A DNA stretch of 64,000 bases from positions 21,946 to 85,945 of the forward strand of contig CBDFKQ010000025.1 in NCBI GenBank assembly GCA_965248855.1, written 5' to 3'. Positions 10,001 to 18,449 of the stretch are shown one piece after another. Origin of the DNA: CBDFKQ01 sp965248855. GTDB lineage: Bacteria; Bacteroidota; Bacteroidia; Cytophagales; 172606-1. Below the pieces are notes generated by a model. It was not told where the DNA came from. It saw nothing but the letters and a program-made list of their open reading frames with translations, and made no database searches. Both the position numbers and the translations under genes were made by a program. The stretch's first letter is position 1, and every line of letters starts with the position of its first letter.

Positions 10001-12622
10001 ATAGAAACCATCGGTACGTATAAGTACAACACAATTGGCCAGCTGCAATACAAACAGGTAGGCAACGATTTACAAAAAATTGATTTTAAATATAATATTA
10101 GGGGTTGGCTTACTCAAATTAATGATATAAACCAATCCCCATCAGTTGAAAATGATCTTTTTTCGATGCAGATGCAATATGATAAAAATGGTTTGTTCTC
10201 TCAGTATAATGGGAACATCAGTTCCATTGCTACACTTAATTCATCAGGTGTTGGGAATGATGCTAAAAGCAGGCTTCACCAATATAATTATGATGGGCTA
10301 AACAGGCTTATAAGCACCACTTACCAAGGGCCAAACGGATCAAATGAAAGTTTTTCTATGCCTAATATAAGTTATGATAAAAATGGCAATATAACCTCTT
10401 TACAGCGGAACAATTTAATTGGCATTGACAGTGATGGTGTTAAACAGTTTGGGCTTGTTGATAATTTAATTTACAGTTATAATGATGCTAATAATAGTAG
10501 TAATTTGCCAAGCGGAAATCAGGTATTATCGGTAACAGATAATTCAGTATATGTTAAACCGACCGATGCCCTGGCGGATGATTTTTCGATTACCGGCAAC
10601 TCTACGGCTTCAAACCAATATAATTATGATGTAAATGGAAACTTACAGGTTGACCGTAATAAAGATATAAGCAGTATAAAGTATAACTTCTTAAACCTGC
10701 CGGAAATGATCATTTGGTTAAATGGGAATTACATCCAAAATATTTATAGTGCGTCGGGTGAAAAACTTATCAGCAAGGTTGTTACGCAAAACGTTATAAC
10801 TAAGCAAAACACTTACGTGGGAGGCCTGGTTTATGAATCTGATAATGGCCTCCCGGGTAAGCTACAGTTTATCCCCAGTGCAGAAGGCAGGGTTCTTACC
10901 CCTGAAGTTACAGGTAAAAACGGGCACATTTTTGAATATTATTATAAAGATCAGGTCGGTAACTTAAGGGTGGCTTTTAGAAAAGGTGACCAAGTTACTT
11001 ACAACGCCACCATGGAAGATGTGAACCTTGAAACCGAAACAGCTCAATGGAATATTAATTATTTACAAACACGCAATAATGAACAGGCCTGTACCGGCAC
11101 TTATTCGGCAAAGGTAGATAACAATAACCCTATAGGCCCATGGATGACACAAAAGATTGGTAAAGGCGATGTACTTACTTTTACTGCCAGGCCACTTTAT
11201 TTTACTCAACCAAGCGCATTCAGGGCTAAATTAGGAAATACCATTATCCAAACCTTAGCTACAGGCTTGCTCACTTCTGTAGCGGGTGGCACACCGCCTG
11301 ATAAAAACGGTGTGCCTTATTCTGCTTTGAGTACCGGACTGCAAATACCAATAAATAATGTTTTAAACAGTTTTACATTTAATAACAACCAAATTAAGGC
11401 CTATATTATGTACATTGTTTTTGATAAGGACATGCATTATATAAGCAGCAATAAACAAGTGGTTGATAATGCAAGCCTGGGTAATTGTTCTTCAACCCTC
11501 CAGCTTTCCTATCAGGCTATTGATGATGGTTATGTGCAGGTAATGGTAGTGAACGAATCGGATACACCCGTATGGTTTGATGATATTTCTTTAAAAATTC
11601 AACAATCTTTAGTTACCCAAGAAAACCATTACGATGCCTTTGGATTGTCCTTGAGTGGGATTGAGAAGGTTGGTGCACTTAAAAATAATTATAAATTTAA
11701 TGACATGACTGAGAGGATTGAAGATTTTAACCTTCATCTTGATCAGACAGACTTTAGAATGTACGATCCTCAACTCGGAAGATTCCATGGAATAGATGCC
11801 TTGGCAGAAAATTGTGAGGACTGTTCGCCTTATTCTTATGGTTTTAATAATCCAATTCTGTATTTTGATTCTGATGGATTATTGCCAACTATTAAGTTAC
11901 CAAAAGTTGTGGGAGGTTTTGCAAAAAGTAGTAGTTTTGGAAACAGAATACTTTATGGTAAACCTGATTGGCATCCTGGTACGGATTTTCTAGCACCTAT
12001 TGGTACTCCAATTCTTGCATTTGCACGTGGTAAGGTTGTAGAAATTCGCACAACAGACGAAAGTGGTGGATATGGAAATCTCATCATAATACAGCATAAA
12101 GATGGCTATTTCACATTTTATGCTCACCTAAATTCTATAAATGTTAAAGTTGGTGATCCTATAACAAATGGAAAAAAAATTGGCGAATCAGGTGCTACTG
12201 GTAACAAAAGCACTGGTCCACATGCCCATATAGAAGTGGTTAAAACTCCGGATAATAAACTATCTCAAGCCTGGAACAATGCTTATAAGGTTGATGCAGA
12301 AAAATTTGGAGATTTAGATGTATATCTTTATGGGAATGGTAAGAAGGATGTGATTAAAAGTGATAGAATTGATTTCACCGATCCTAATAATGAGTTTTTT
12401 AGAAAAGGGGATAATATGGTGCAACAAATAGATAATCTTTTAAAATTTGTTATTGATCAACGTAAAAACGAGCAACAGCAACAAATACAAGAACAAATTC
12501 AGGGAGAACAACAACAACAACATCAACAACAGCAACAAGAAAGGTTACAAGAACAACAAGATAGGCTAAGAGATCAGCCTACGGGACCTGTAAGAGAACC
12601 ACCTAGTAGTAGAGAACCGTAA
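7052..12622 (+). CDS. RHS polymorphic-toxin-like protein with C-terminal M23 peptidase
   Basis: 1856 residues. Signal peptide (1-24); LamG/concanavalin-like domain (about 95-275); PKD-like segment (about 345-425); DUF6443 domain (about 470-600); YD/RHS repeats (about 690-1260); RHS-associated core RMYDPQLGRFHGID (about 1568); then an M23/LytM endopeptidase domain (about 1630-1745) with both zinc motifs, HPGTD (about 1640) and HAH (about 1723). The tail from about 1806 is Gln-rich. RHS shells encapsulate a variable C-terminal toxin; M23 enzymes cut peptidoglycan cross-links. Together with the small lipoprotein gene directly downstream this looks like a toxin/immunity pair acting on the cell wall. 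The architecture is seen; the toxin role is inferred. Confidence 0.85.
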   Translation: MKKFLKGLLLTIIFFIQFLSLLAQTCTSLVSPITASKFTPIPCADLKAKVDAFVAQGGLVQDKAALTVALNTAFNKNFPQSQYEVAFKDCQIFNDYLALNGSSYVDFGKREYALNDFTAEAWIYTPSTVKGEYTQTILSNIYYDYNNGTYKGMFFGIDENKLTLILSNGFPTEYVLISSTNNLTLDTWHHIVAQRIGNTFSNFKLYIDGQEVTFSSLDNNIGLVTNGDINNRVEPMKIGALNTSDGVEYYLTGNTKQVRLYNRILTSDEILSSYQGGGYTSPTNRTNLVLWAPLDDQSGPSVQDYSDYKTVGTFNYQGTGSTWHRDINTTNCTTCIAGLPLLTNPSSSSNPTQALAGESYIYNIDPVANATTYNWQVDIPGARITSGQNTNQITVFYASDPNGSISIDVTNTCSLITSQTVAVITGGGALTPVGIIPNDATGNSYNYITENTILVPITDPTQLGSLDITQMSQKTIYLDGLGRPIQNVITKGSPNKQDMVLPIEYDAFGRRSKQYLPYVSNETNGVYKPNALGNTGMQASFYSSTPDIANDALPYSETIFENSPFNRITEQGAPGDSWKVIKDNVGNSKQTGNTQQKNEYINNAGQIRLWRFDFVNQLAYSNPVNDFYGAGLLWVTEIKDENGFLFRSYKDKNGRLICKKAQIVKLSELADDWTETHYIYDDFGNTIFVLPPESVKNLSTSLVYDNLNYTIKYYEKPLSSARYEQEFFTFNNFIYSIFTYKYDERHRLIENQVPNSGTTFFVYDVENHLVLSQDEKQRVNKQWTFIKYDIFSRPIIHGLYNLDKSSRSDIQVIINAQTGPLFETRQANTSFGYSTNVFPTTNIIPHIINYYDDYDFNLDGIDDVTYQNINSTGTAPGFLTSNSRAEDELTGTKTLVLDGNDNKYLINANFNDEFGRTIQIQSDNILGGRELNTIRYDFTGKPLESRLMHNQKSLVADRTIISSTSYDHAGRVIANLMQVNGENIETIGTYKYNTIGQLQYKQVGNDLQKIDFKYNIRGWLTQINDINQSPSVENDLFSMQMQYDKNGLFSQYNGNISSIATLNSSGVGNDAKSRLHQYNYDGLNRLISTTYQGPNGSNESFSMPNISYDKNGNITSLQRNNLIGIDSDGVKQFGLVDNLIYSYNDANNSSNLPSGNQVLSVTDNSVYVKPTDALADDFSITGNSTASNQYNYDVNGNLQVDRNKDISSIKYNFLNLPEMIIWLNGNYIQNIYSASGEKLISKVVTQNVITKQNTYVGGLVYESDNGLPGKLQFIPSAEGRVLTPEVTGKNGHIFEYYYKDQVGNLRVAFRKGDQVTYNATMEDVNLETETAQWNINYLQTRNNEQACTGTYSAKVDNNNPIGPWMTQKIGKGDVLTFTARPLYFTQPSAFRAKLGNTIIQTLATGLLTSVAGGTPPDKNGVPYSALSTGLQIPINNVLNSFTFNNNQIKAYIMYIVFDKDMHYISSNKQVVDNASLGNCSSTLQLSYQAIDDGYVQVMVVNESDTPVWFDDISLKIQQSLVTQENHYDAFGLSLSGIEKVGALKNNYKFNDMTERIEDFNLHLDQTDFRMYDPQLGRFHGIDALAENCEDCSPYSYGFNNPILYFDSDGLLPTIKLPKVVGGFAKSSSFGNRILYGKPDWHPGTDFLAPIGTPILAFARGKVVEIRTTDESGGYGNLIIIQHKDGYFTFYAHLNSINVKVGDPITNGKKIGESGATGNKSTGPHAHIEVVKTPDNKLSQAWNNAYKVDAEKFGDLDVYLYGNGKKDVIKSDRIDFTDPNNEFFRKGDNMVQQIDNLLKFVIDQRKNEQQQQIQEQIQGEQQQQHQQQQQERLQEQQDRLRDQPTGPVREPPSSREP

Positions 12623-12661
12623 AAAATAACATAAAATTTATTAAAAGTAATTTAAATTATA

Positions 12662-13084
12662 ATGAGTAAAAATATGACTAGAATATATAGTTTTTTTTTA
12701 ATGATTTTATTTTTTTCTGCTTGTAACCAAGAAAAAAAAAACGTGGGTATAGAACCATTTGAAACTTTTGAACGGAAATTTCATACTGATTCTGTGTTTC
12801 AAATTTCAAGGATAATTTTTCCAATACCAAATAAAGGTGGTTTAATTACTGGACCTTATCCAACAAAAGATTCAATGTGGACAAAAGAAACATGGGTAAT
12901 ATTGGGTGATTGGCGAACATCGGAAAAAGATACAAGTTTCTTTCGAAATCTTAAAAAAGAGAATAATTTAATTATTGAGGAAATTGGTTACAGATATACT
13001 GATATATTTGCAATTTGTAAGTACAAATTATATAAAAAGAAATGGTATCTTATATACTTTGCTCCAAGTTTTGCCAAACCATAA
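12662..13084 (+). CDS. Small lipoprotein, candidate immunity protein for the RHS-M23 toxin
   Basis: 140 residues with a lipoprotein signal peptide (hydrophobic core then FFSAC, Cys at about residue 21). The mature part has about 119 residues, no known domain, with several Trp and basic residues. It starts 39 bases after the RHS gene. Immunity genes typically follow RHS toxins, and a peptidoglycan-cutting toxin needs a periplasmic immunity protein, which fits a lipoprotein. An alternative ATG lies at 12674 (residue 5). No homology is claimed; the role is inferred from position and localisation. Confidence 0.6.
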   Translation: MSKNMTRIYSFFLMILFFSACNQEKKNVGIEPFETFERKFHTDSVFQISRIIFPIPNKGGLITGPYPTKDSMWTKETWVILGDWRTSEKDTSFFRNLKKENNLIIEEIGYRYTDIFAICKYKLYKKKWYLIYFAPSFAKP

Positions 13085-13505
13085 CAATATATTTGACAAA
13101 AATAGATATCAATTTTATAATTATAGTTGTTATTTCACTAAAAATTAATAATTATAAACCAATCTTATTCTAATTATGCCTAAATAAAAATCAAGACTAT
13201 GTACTGTGAATTATTTAAAGAATTAAGGTATTAATTAAATTATGCCCCATGTTCATTAGTAAGTTATTCTTCACGAAGATAATAGTAATAAAAAGGCATG
13301 AAGCCCTGAATTTAAGCGTATTTTATCAACTTTTAAAATAAAACTGATAATCCTATCAATGGAGGAATTTAAAAATATTTTAATATTTGAATTTATTAAA
13401 ATGAAAATGATATTGATTCAACTTATATCAATACAACATTATTCATAAATTAATAGATGCCCAATTTAAAATGACAACCTTAACCAACAATCTATTTTTA
13501 ATAAA
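13085..13505. other. 420-base AT-rich gap, no gene recognised
   Basis: Strongly AT-rich and full of stops in all frames. A TAnnTTTG-like box (TATATTTG) is at 13088-13095 but no well-spaced upstream TTTG is seen. It may hold the promoter of the following 1455-residue gene. Confidence 0.4.
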
Positions 13506-16500
13506 ATGAGACCAAAGTTTAGAAACAAAATCCCAAACCACCTTTTAAAAAATGGTTTAATAGTCTTTCTTTTATGCCTTCATGCTTTACCAGTCTTCTG
13601 TCAATTCCCAGAAGCACCCAAAAGTTTGCTTAGCCCCAACTCAAATGGTATAAGTGCGCCTGTTTCGATGTATGCCGGCTTACCCCAAATTACTGTACCT
13701 ATTTATACACTAAACGAAGGGCCTATAAAAGTTCCTATTTACTTAAGCTATAATGCAGGAGGTGTAAAAACCGAAATGCACCCGGGTTGGACAGGCTTAA
13801 ATTGGTCATTAGTAAGTGGTGGCGCAATAACTAGGAAAATAAGAGATTTTAATGATGATTGGTTTCTAGTTGAAAATTATCCTAATACGGTGGGATTATA
13901 TAATAATAATATTGACTTAAATGGATTCAACAATAACCCCCTCACAGATAAGGACCTAAGCCATGATACAGAGACAGATGAATATAGTTTTAATTTTTTA
14001 GGGATCAGTGGGAAATTTTATTTAGATTATGATTTTGGTAATCATCCATGGAGGGTCCAATCTACTTCGAATGTTAAAGTTGAACTTTTTTATAGTGCTA
14101 CGGATGGAGAATTTTTATATATTCCTTTCAATCCTCCAACTTCAAGTTCTTTTCATTTCAAGTATGGTAGTTACGGTTATGGTGGTTCTTTTACTGGCTT
14201 TGTAATCACAACAGAGGATGGGACGAAATATACATTTGGTGGGGTAACTGATGCTATTGAATACTCAATCCCATTTTTTAATCAGAATAACTCTATAATA
14301 ACTGCGGATACCTGGTATTTAACGAAAATACAAACAGTCTATGGAAAAGAAGTTAATTTGAGTTATTCAAGAGGGAACCTGATTAACCAACTTTATACCT
14401 CCATGACTTACTTTTCAAAAGAAGGGGATACCCCTCCTGCCACAGTTGTTCCAGAGTATGGCGCTTATCAGGGGCAATTAATCTTCCCAGTGTATTTAAA
14501 TAGCATTACCGGTAGTTACGAAAGTGTAAATTTTAACAGGTCCTCAACTACAGAAATGACTTTTAACCAAAGCTTATACGACCCTTATTATAAGTATTGG
14601 AAAAGCCATAACGACAAAATGGGCAAGCAATTTTTACCATTTTTAAACACTGGCAATGTAGATGGTTATCCAGATAACCTTAATAAGCTGGTCTGGCATA
14701 AACTAGATAATATCACCGTTCAAGACATAAGAAATGTAAATAAACTGTCCTTTGATTTAAATTATAATAACAATGCCGATGAACGGTTGATGTTACTATC
14801 ATTAACTAAGAAGGACAAGAACGGGATTGCTATACCCCCATATCAGTTTCAATACTTCCCTTATAACCAACCATCAGATGGGGTTGATGATACAAAGCTA
14901 CTGCCTAATTATTTAATGAGGAATATAGACCATTGGGGGTTTAATAATAAATATGATTTCCATGACTATGAAATCAATTACGCAGGAGATTCTTATGACT
15001 TTACCCGTGCCACCCACAGCGAGTATTTATATGCAGGCACATTGCAAAAAATAATATCCCCCACAGGAGGTACAACTGAATATTTTTATGAACCTCACTC
15101 ATATGGAATGAGAGTACAAATAGATCCATGGAACCCTTTAAGTCCTTATCTGGGATCTTCTAACCCGGATAATAGTAATATAGTAGGTGGCTTAAGGATA
15201 AAACAAATTCTTAATTATAATAGCCCTAATGATATAAATAAATTAAGTAAAGAATATTTATATGTTTCTGGGTATACACCTTCAGCTCCTATATCGTCCT
15301 TAACAAACAGTGGTATATTAAAATCAACACCTAAGTATCGTTATGACCAACTTGATGGGGTCTGTAAGTTTACATATATAGGAATGCAAAGTATTCAACC
15401 TATGGGGGATTATATTAGTGGAAATCCTGTTGGATACAGTGAAGTGGTTGAAAAGGAACAAAATGGAGGTTATACTATTTACAAATTTACAAATATTGGA
15501 AATGATTTTGGAGATGGGAATAGTTTTTGGGATTTACCGGGAGAAACCACAGGTAACTTTTACTCCTTTTTTCAACCCTTTACAGAAAGGGAATTTCTGA
15601 GAGGAAATCCTTATGAAATAACCATTTATAATAAGCTGGGGAACCCATTAAAAAAAGACCTTATATCATACAAGCCACTATCAGCTACCTATGTAGCAGC
15701 AAATAAAATTTCTTCTTTTAAAGATTTCTGCCCCTCTATTACATCGCTATGGAATGCCATTTACAAGCATCCAACATACAAATTTTCTCCTATAAAAAAA
15801 GAAACCTACTTATATAATATTGATGATAAAACTAAATCTTTGTATAACTCCGTAATATACACTTATAACAATAACTCAAAAGTTAATGATATTTTAACAA
15901 TTGAAAGTAATGGGAACCAAGTGGGTAAACACATTAGCTATGCTTCTGATTTTCCCCAAACTCAAGATGCGCTTGGTGATAAATTAATTGTATATAATCT
16001 CCAAAAACGAAATATGGACCCACCACTGGAAACCTATTCATATAAAACTTTAAATGGGATAAACTATGTAATAAATGCCAATTATACTTCCTTCAGGACA
16101 AATCCTATGAATTATGACCAAATCGTCCCATATCAATCATTTTCATTGGCAACCAACTCACCTCTAAAAATAAACACTTCTGCATTCCAACCAACTGATC
16201 AATTTACCCCCTTGCGTTTTCTTAAAAATCAAGGTCAAGACCCCCATTATATCCCTACGAATACAATTCAGAGATTTGATAATTTTGGGAATGTAGTTGA
16301 AACATCAATTACTTCGGATGTGAACCATAAAGAGTTACACAAATATTATTTTTATGATGCGAAGCAAACGCTGCCTATAGCGGAAATTAGTAATCAGGCT
16401 CTTCATTCCTTCCCAGAAAAAAAAACAATCCCTGTCTTTAAAGGACCAACACTTCCAGATGATCAACCTTTGGATTTAACCCGAGGGGATACCAATATAA

Positions 16501-17873
16501 CAGAGATTTCACGTTTTTCTCTAGACCATGATCAAACCTTTACTTTCCAATATGATGTAATGGACCTCTTTAGTTTAAACCCGGGTTCTGTTACAGTTTT
16601 TGGAATAGGCTATACGTTGAATATTTATGACTTGTATATGAATTTAAAGTGGTCAACCAACATAACCCAATTTGCTAAAGCATCAGGTTTTCTTACAAGT
16701 TTTACTAACAGTGTAGACATTTCTTTACCTGCAGGTACTTACATTATTTCATCCTCCTCTACAACTACGTATTATGCAAATGATGATCCTGAACAGCTGG
16801 AATATTTTTATCTTTATAGTGTCCAAGCTCAACTTTTAACTACCTATTTTCAGGACGATGTTTTCTATACAAGTTTTGAAGACGGTCAGGAAGGTGTTTC
16901 ATTATTCCCGGTTTCAAAAACAGGGCTAAATAGCTGTGCAGGCGCATTTAACATTCCAAGTCATCAGGGCGTGTATAACCTATCTTATTGGAGTAAATTA
17001 GGTAATACTGATTGGACACTTATTAAACAAAAAGTTAATGGGGGAAGCTCCTTGATAATCGGGTTGGATGGCCAATTAATAGATGAAGTAAGGCTCTATC
17101 CGGATGGGGTAAAAATGAGTACCGTAAATTATAATACAAATAATCAGACCACTTCCGAAACCAATTCTAATTACCAAACAACTAATTATGAATATGACGC
17201 CTTAGGCCGTATTTCTGTTGTGCTGGATCAAAATAAAAATATCCTTAAAATGTTTTGCTATAATTTTGCAGGGCAGCTCGAAGATTGCCAGGGGAAAATA
17301 TTTTATAGTGATGCACAAAGTATAAATTTCACTCGTAATAACTGTACAGGCATTTATACTGGCAATACAGTACCATTATCTTTACCAGACAAGGCCTATA
17401 AATCAACAATAAGCAAAGCGGATGCAAACCAACAGGCGCTTAATTATATCAATGCTAATGGGCAGTCTAATGCCAATTTACTCGGAATCTGTGGTATTTC
17501 TTATTCAAGCGTGGCAAAAAGCCAAAGTTACACACGTAATAATTGTATCTGTGGCTTAACCGGGGCTTCGGTAACCTATAATGTCCTTGCCGGAACTTAT
17601 GTTTCTTTTGTTAGTCAAGCTGATGCAGATGCCAAGGCACAGACAGACATAAATAGCAATGGACAAGCTTATGCAAATGCTAATGGAAATTGCACAAATA
17701 CATGTACACAACAAAATCAAAAAGTTATTAACTGTAATTGTGAAACAAATAATGGTCAGCCTATTCTTTTATTCCAAACCAATACCGGATCTAATTGTAT
17801 CTTACATTACGGCTTTAGATTTTCAGATGGGTCATACACAGAGTTATATCCTAATCCGGGAAGTTGCCAATAA
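13506..17873 (+). CDS. Large secreted YD/RHS-type protein with C-terminal DUF5977 repeats
   Basis: 1455 residues with a signal peptide (about 1-33). The N-terminal part has the Bacteroidota SpvB/RHS-like opening (APVSMYAGLPQITVPIY...), followed by a long beta-rich region with YD-type motifs such as YEYDALGR (about 1225). Two DUF5977 repeats follow (about 1268-1335 and 1337-1400, each with TRNNC-type Cys motifs). The last 60 residues are Cys-rich. No enzymatic toxin domain is recognised. In Bacteroidota genomes such proteins often accompany DUF6443 RHS proteins, as here; they may be partner shells. Function not established. Confidence 0.75.
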   Translation: MRPKFRNKIPNHLLKNGLIVFLLCLHALPVFCQFPEAPKSLLSPNSNGISAPVSMYAGLPQITVPIYTLNEGPIKVPIYLSYNAGGVKTEMHPGWTGLNWSLVSGGAITRKIRDFNDDWFLVENYPNTVGLYNNNIDLNGFNNNPLTDKDLSHDTETDEYSFNFLGISGKFYLDYDFGNHPWRVQSTSNVKVELFYSATDGEFLYIPFNPPTSSSFHFKYGSYGYGGSFTGFVITTEDGTKYTFGGVTDAIEYSIPFFNQNNSIITADTWYLTKIQTVYGKEVNLSYSRGNLINQLYTSMTYFSKEGDTPPATVVPEYGAYQGQLIFPVYLNSITGSYESVNFNRSSTTEMTFNQSLYDPYYKYWKSHNDKMGKQFLPFLNTGNVDGYPDNLNKLVWHKLDNITVQDIRNVNKLSFDLNYNNNADERLMLLSLTKKDKNGIAIPPYQFQYFPYNQPSDGVDDTKLLPNYLMRNIDHWGFNNKYDFHDYEINYAGDSYDFTRATHSEYLYAGTLQKIISPTGGTTEYFYEPHSYGMRVQIDPWNPLSPYLGSSNPDNSNIVGGLRIKQILNYNSPNDINKLSKEYLYVSGYTPSAPISSLTNSGILKSTPKYRYDQLDGVCKFTYIGMQSIQPMGDYISGNPVGYSEVVEKEQNGGYTIYKFTNIGNDFGDGNSFWDLPGETTGNFYSFFQPFTEREFLRGNPYEITIYNKLGNPLKKDLISYKPLSATYVAANKISSFKDFCPSITSLWNAIYKHPTYKFSPIKKETYLYNIDDKTKSLYNSVIYTYNNNSKVNDILTIESNGNQVGKHISYASDFPQTQDALGDKLIVYNLQKRNMDPPLETYSYKTLNGINYVINANYTSFRTNPMNYDQIVPYQSFSLATNSPLKINTSAFQPTDQFTPLRFLKNQGQDPHYIPTNTIQRFDNFGNVVETSITSDVNHKELHKYYFYDAKQTLPIAEISNQALHSFPEKKTIPVFKGPTLPDDQPLDLTRGDTNITEISRFSLDHDQTFTFQYDVMDLFSLNPGSVTVFGIGYTLNIYDLYMNLKWSTNITQFAKASGFLTSFTNSVDISLPAGTYIISSSSTTTYYANDDPEQLEYFYLYSVQAQLLTTYFQDDVFYTSFEDGQEGVSLFPVSKTGLNSCAGAFNIPSHQGVYNLSYWSKLGNTDWTLIKQKVNGGSSLIIGLDGQLIDEVRLYPDGVKMSTVNYNTNNQTTSETNSNYQTTNYEYDALGRISVVLDQNKNILKMFCYNFAGQLEDCQGKIFYSDAQSINFTRNNCTGIYTGNTVPLSLPDKAYKSTISKADANQQALNYINANGQSNANLLGICGISYSSVAKSQSYTRNNCICGLTGASVTYNVLAGTYVSFVSQADADAKAQTDINSNGQAYANANGNCTNTCTQQNQKVINCNCETNNGQPILLFQTNTGSNCILHYGFRFSDGSYTELYPNPGSCQ

Positions 17874-17883
17874 AATAAAAAAA

Positions 17884-17915
17884 TGCGTATATCTTTGAAA
17901 TAAATGATATACGCA
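17884..17915. terminator. Perfect 10-bp hairpin after the DUF5977 gene
   Basis: TGCGTATATC (17884-17893) pairs with GATATACGCA (17906-17915), 8 bases after the stop. The T tract is weak, so this is terminator-like only. Confidence 0.45.
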
Positions 17916-17951
17916 AATATTAATAATCTTAATTAATCCTCAATAAAAATA

Positions 17952-18362
17952 ATGACTATATTTAAAATATTAAAATGTCTTTTGATTCTTTTTATAAATG
18001 TGGCATGTATAAAAACCTATTGTCAAAATAAAGACACTATTAGAAAGAATCATATAAAAAATCATAAATTAATATCAAACCGTGTACTGCCTTCATATCC
18101 AGGTGGAAAAGATTCTTTGAATACCTTTTTAAAATACAATTTAAAAAAACCTTTAGGGGTAAATGATGGAGTTGTAATTTTAGATTTCTTAGTGAACGAA
18201 ACCGGGATTATTTCTAATATTAAAATTTTAAAACCTTTAAACCAGCATTGTGATAACGAAGCTATTCGTGTAATAAAATTAATGCCGAAATGGGTTCCAG
18301 GAAAGATAATTGGTAAATTAATTTCTACCAGATATACTATCCAAATTAGTTTTAAAAAGTGA
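17952..18362 (+). CDS. TonB C-terminal domain protein
   Basis: 136 residues: a signal peptide (about 1-25) and a TonB_C domain (about 45-135) with the PSYPGGKDSL opening and a terminal YTIQISFKK strand. TonB_C domains contact the TonB box of outer-membrane receptors. Unlike true TonB there is no retained membrane anchor plus proline-rich linker, so it is probably a periplasmic or secreted variant of the type common in Bacteroidota. It sits between the RHS-like block and the T9SS-exported protein; no ExbBD genes are nearby. Confidence 0.7.
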   Translation: MTIFKILKCLLILFINVACIKTYCQNKDTIRKNHIKNHKLISNRVLPSYPGGKDSLNTFLKYNLKKPLGVNDGVVILDFLVNETGIISNIKILKPLNQHCDNEAIRVIKLMPKWVPGKIIGKLISTRYTIQISFKK

Positions 18363-18449
18363 CTCTACTGGAATAATAACATAGTAAAGCTTTATTTACA
18401 TTTTTGAGTAATAAATTTGGCCTTCGAAAGGTTTTATTAAATTATTATT

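Noticed and set aside
13200..13440. Very short open frames between the lipoprotein and DUF5977 genes
   Set aside because: Under 30 codons, AT-rich, without start context or features.
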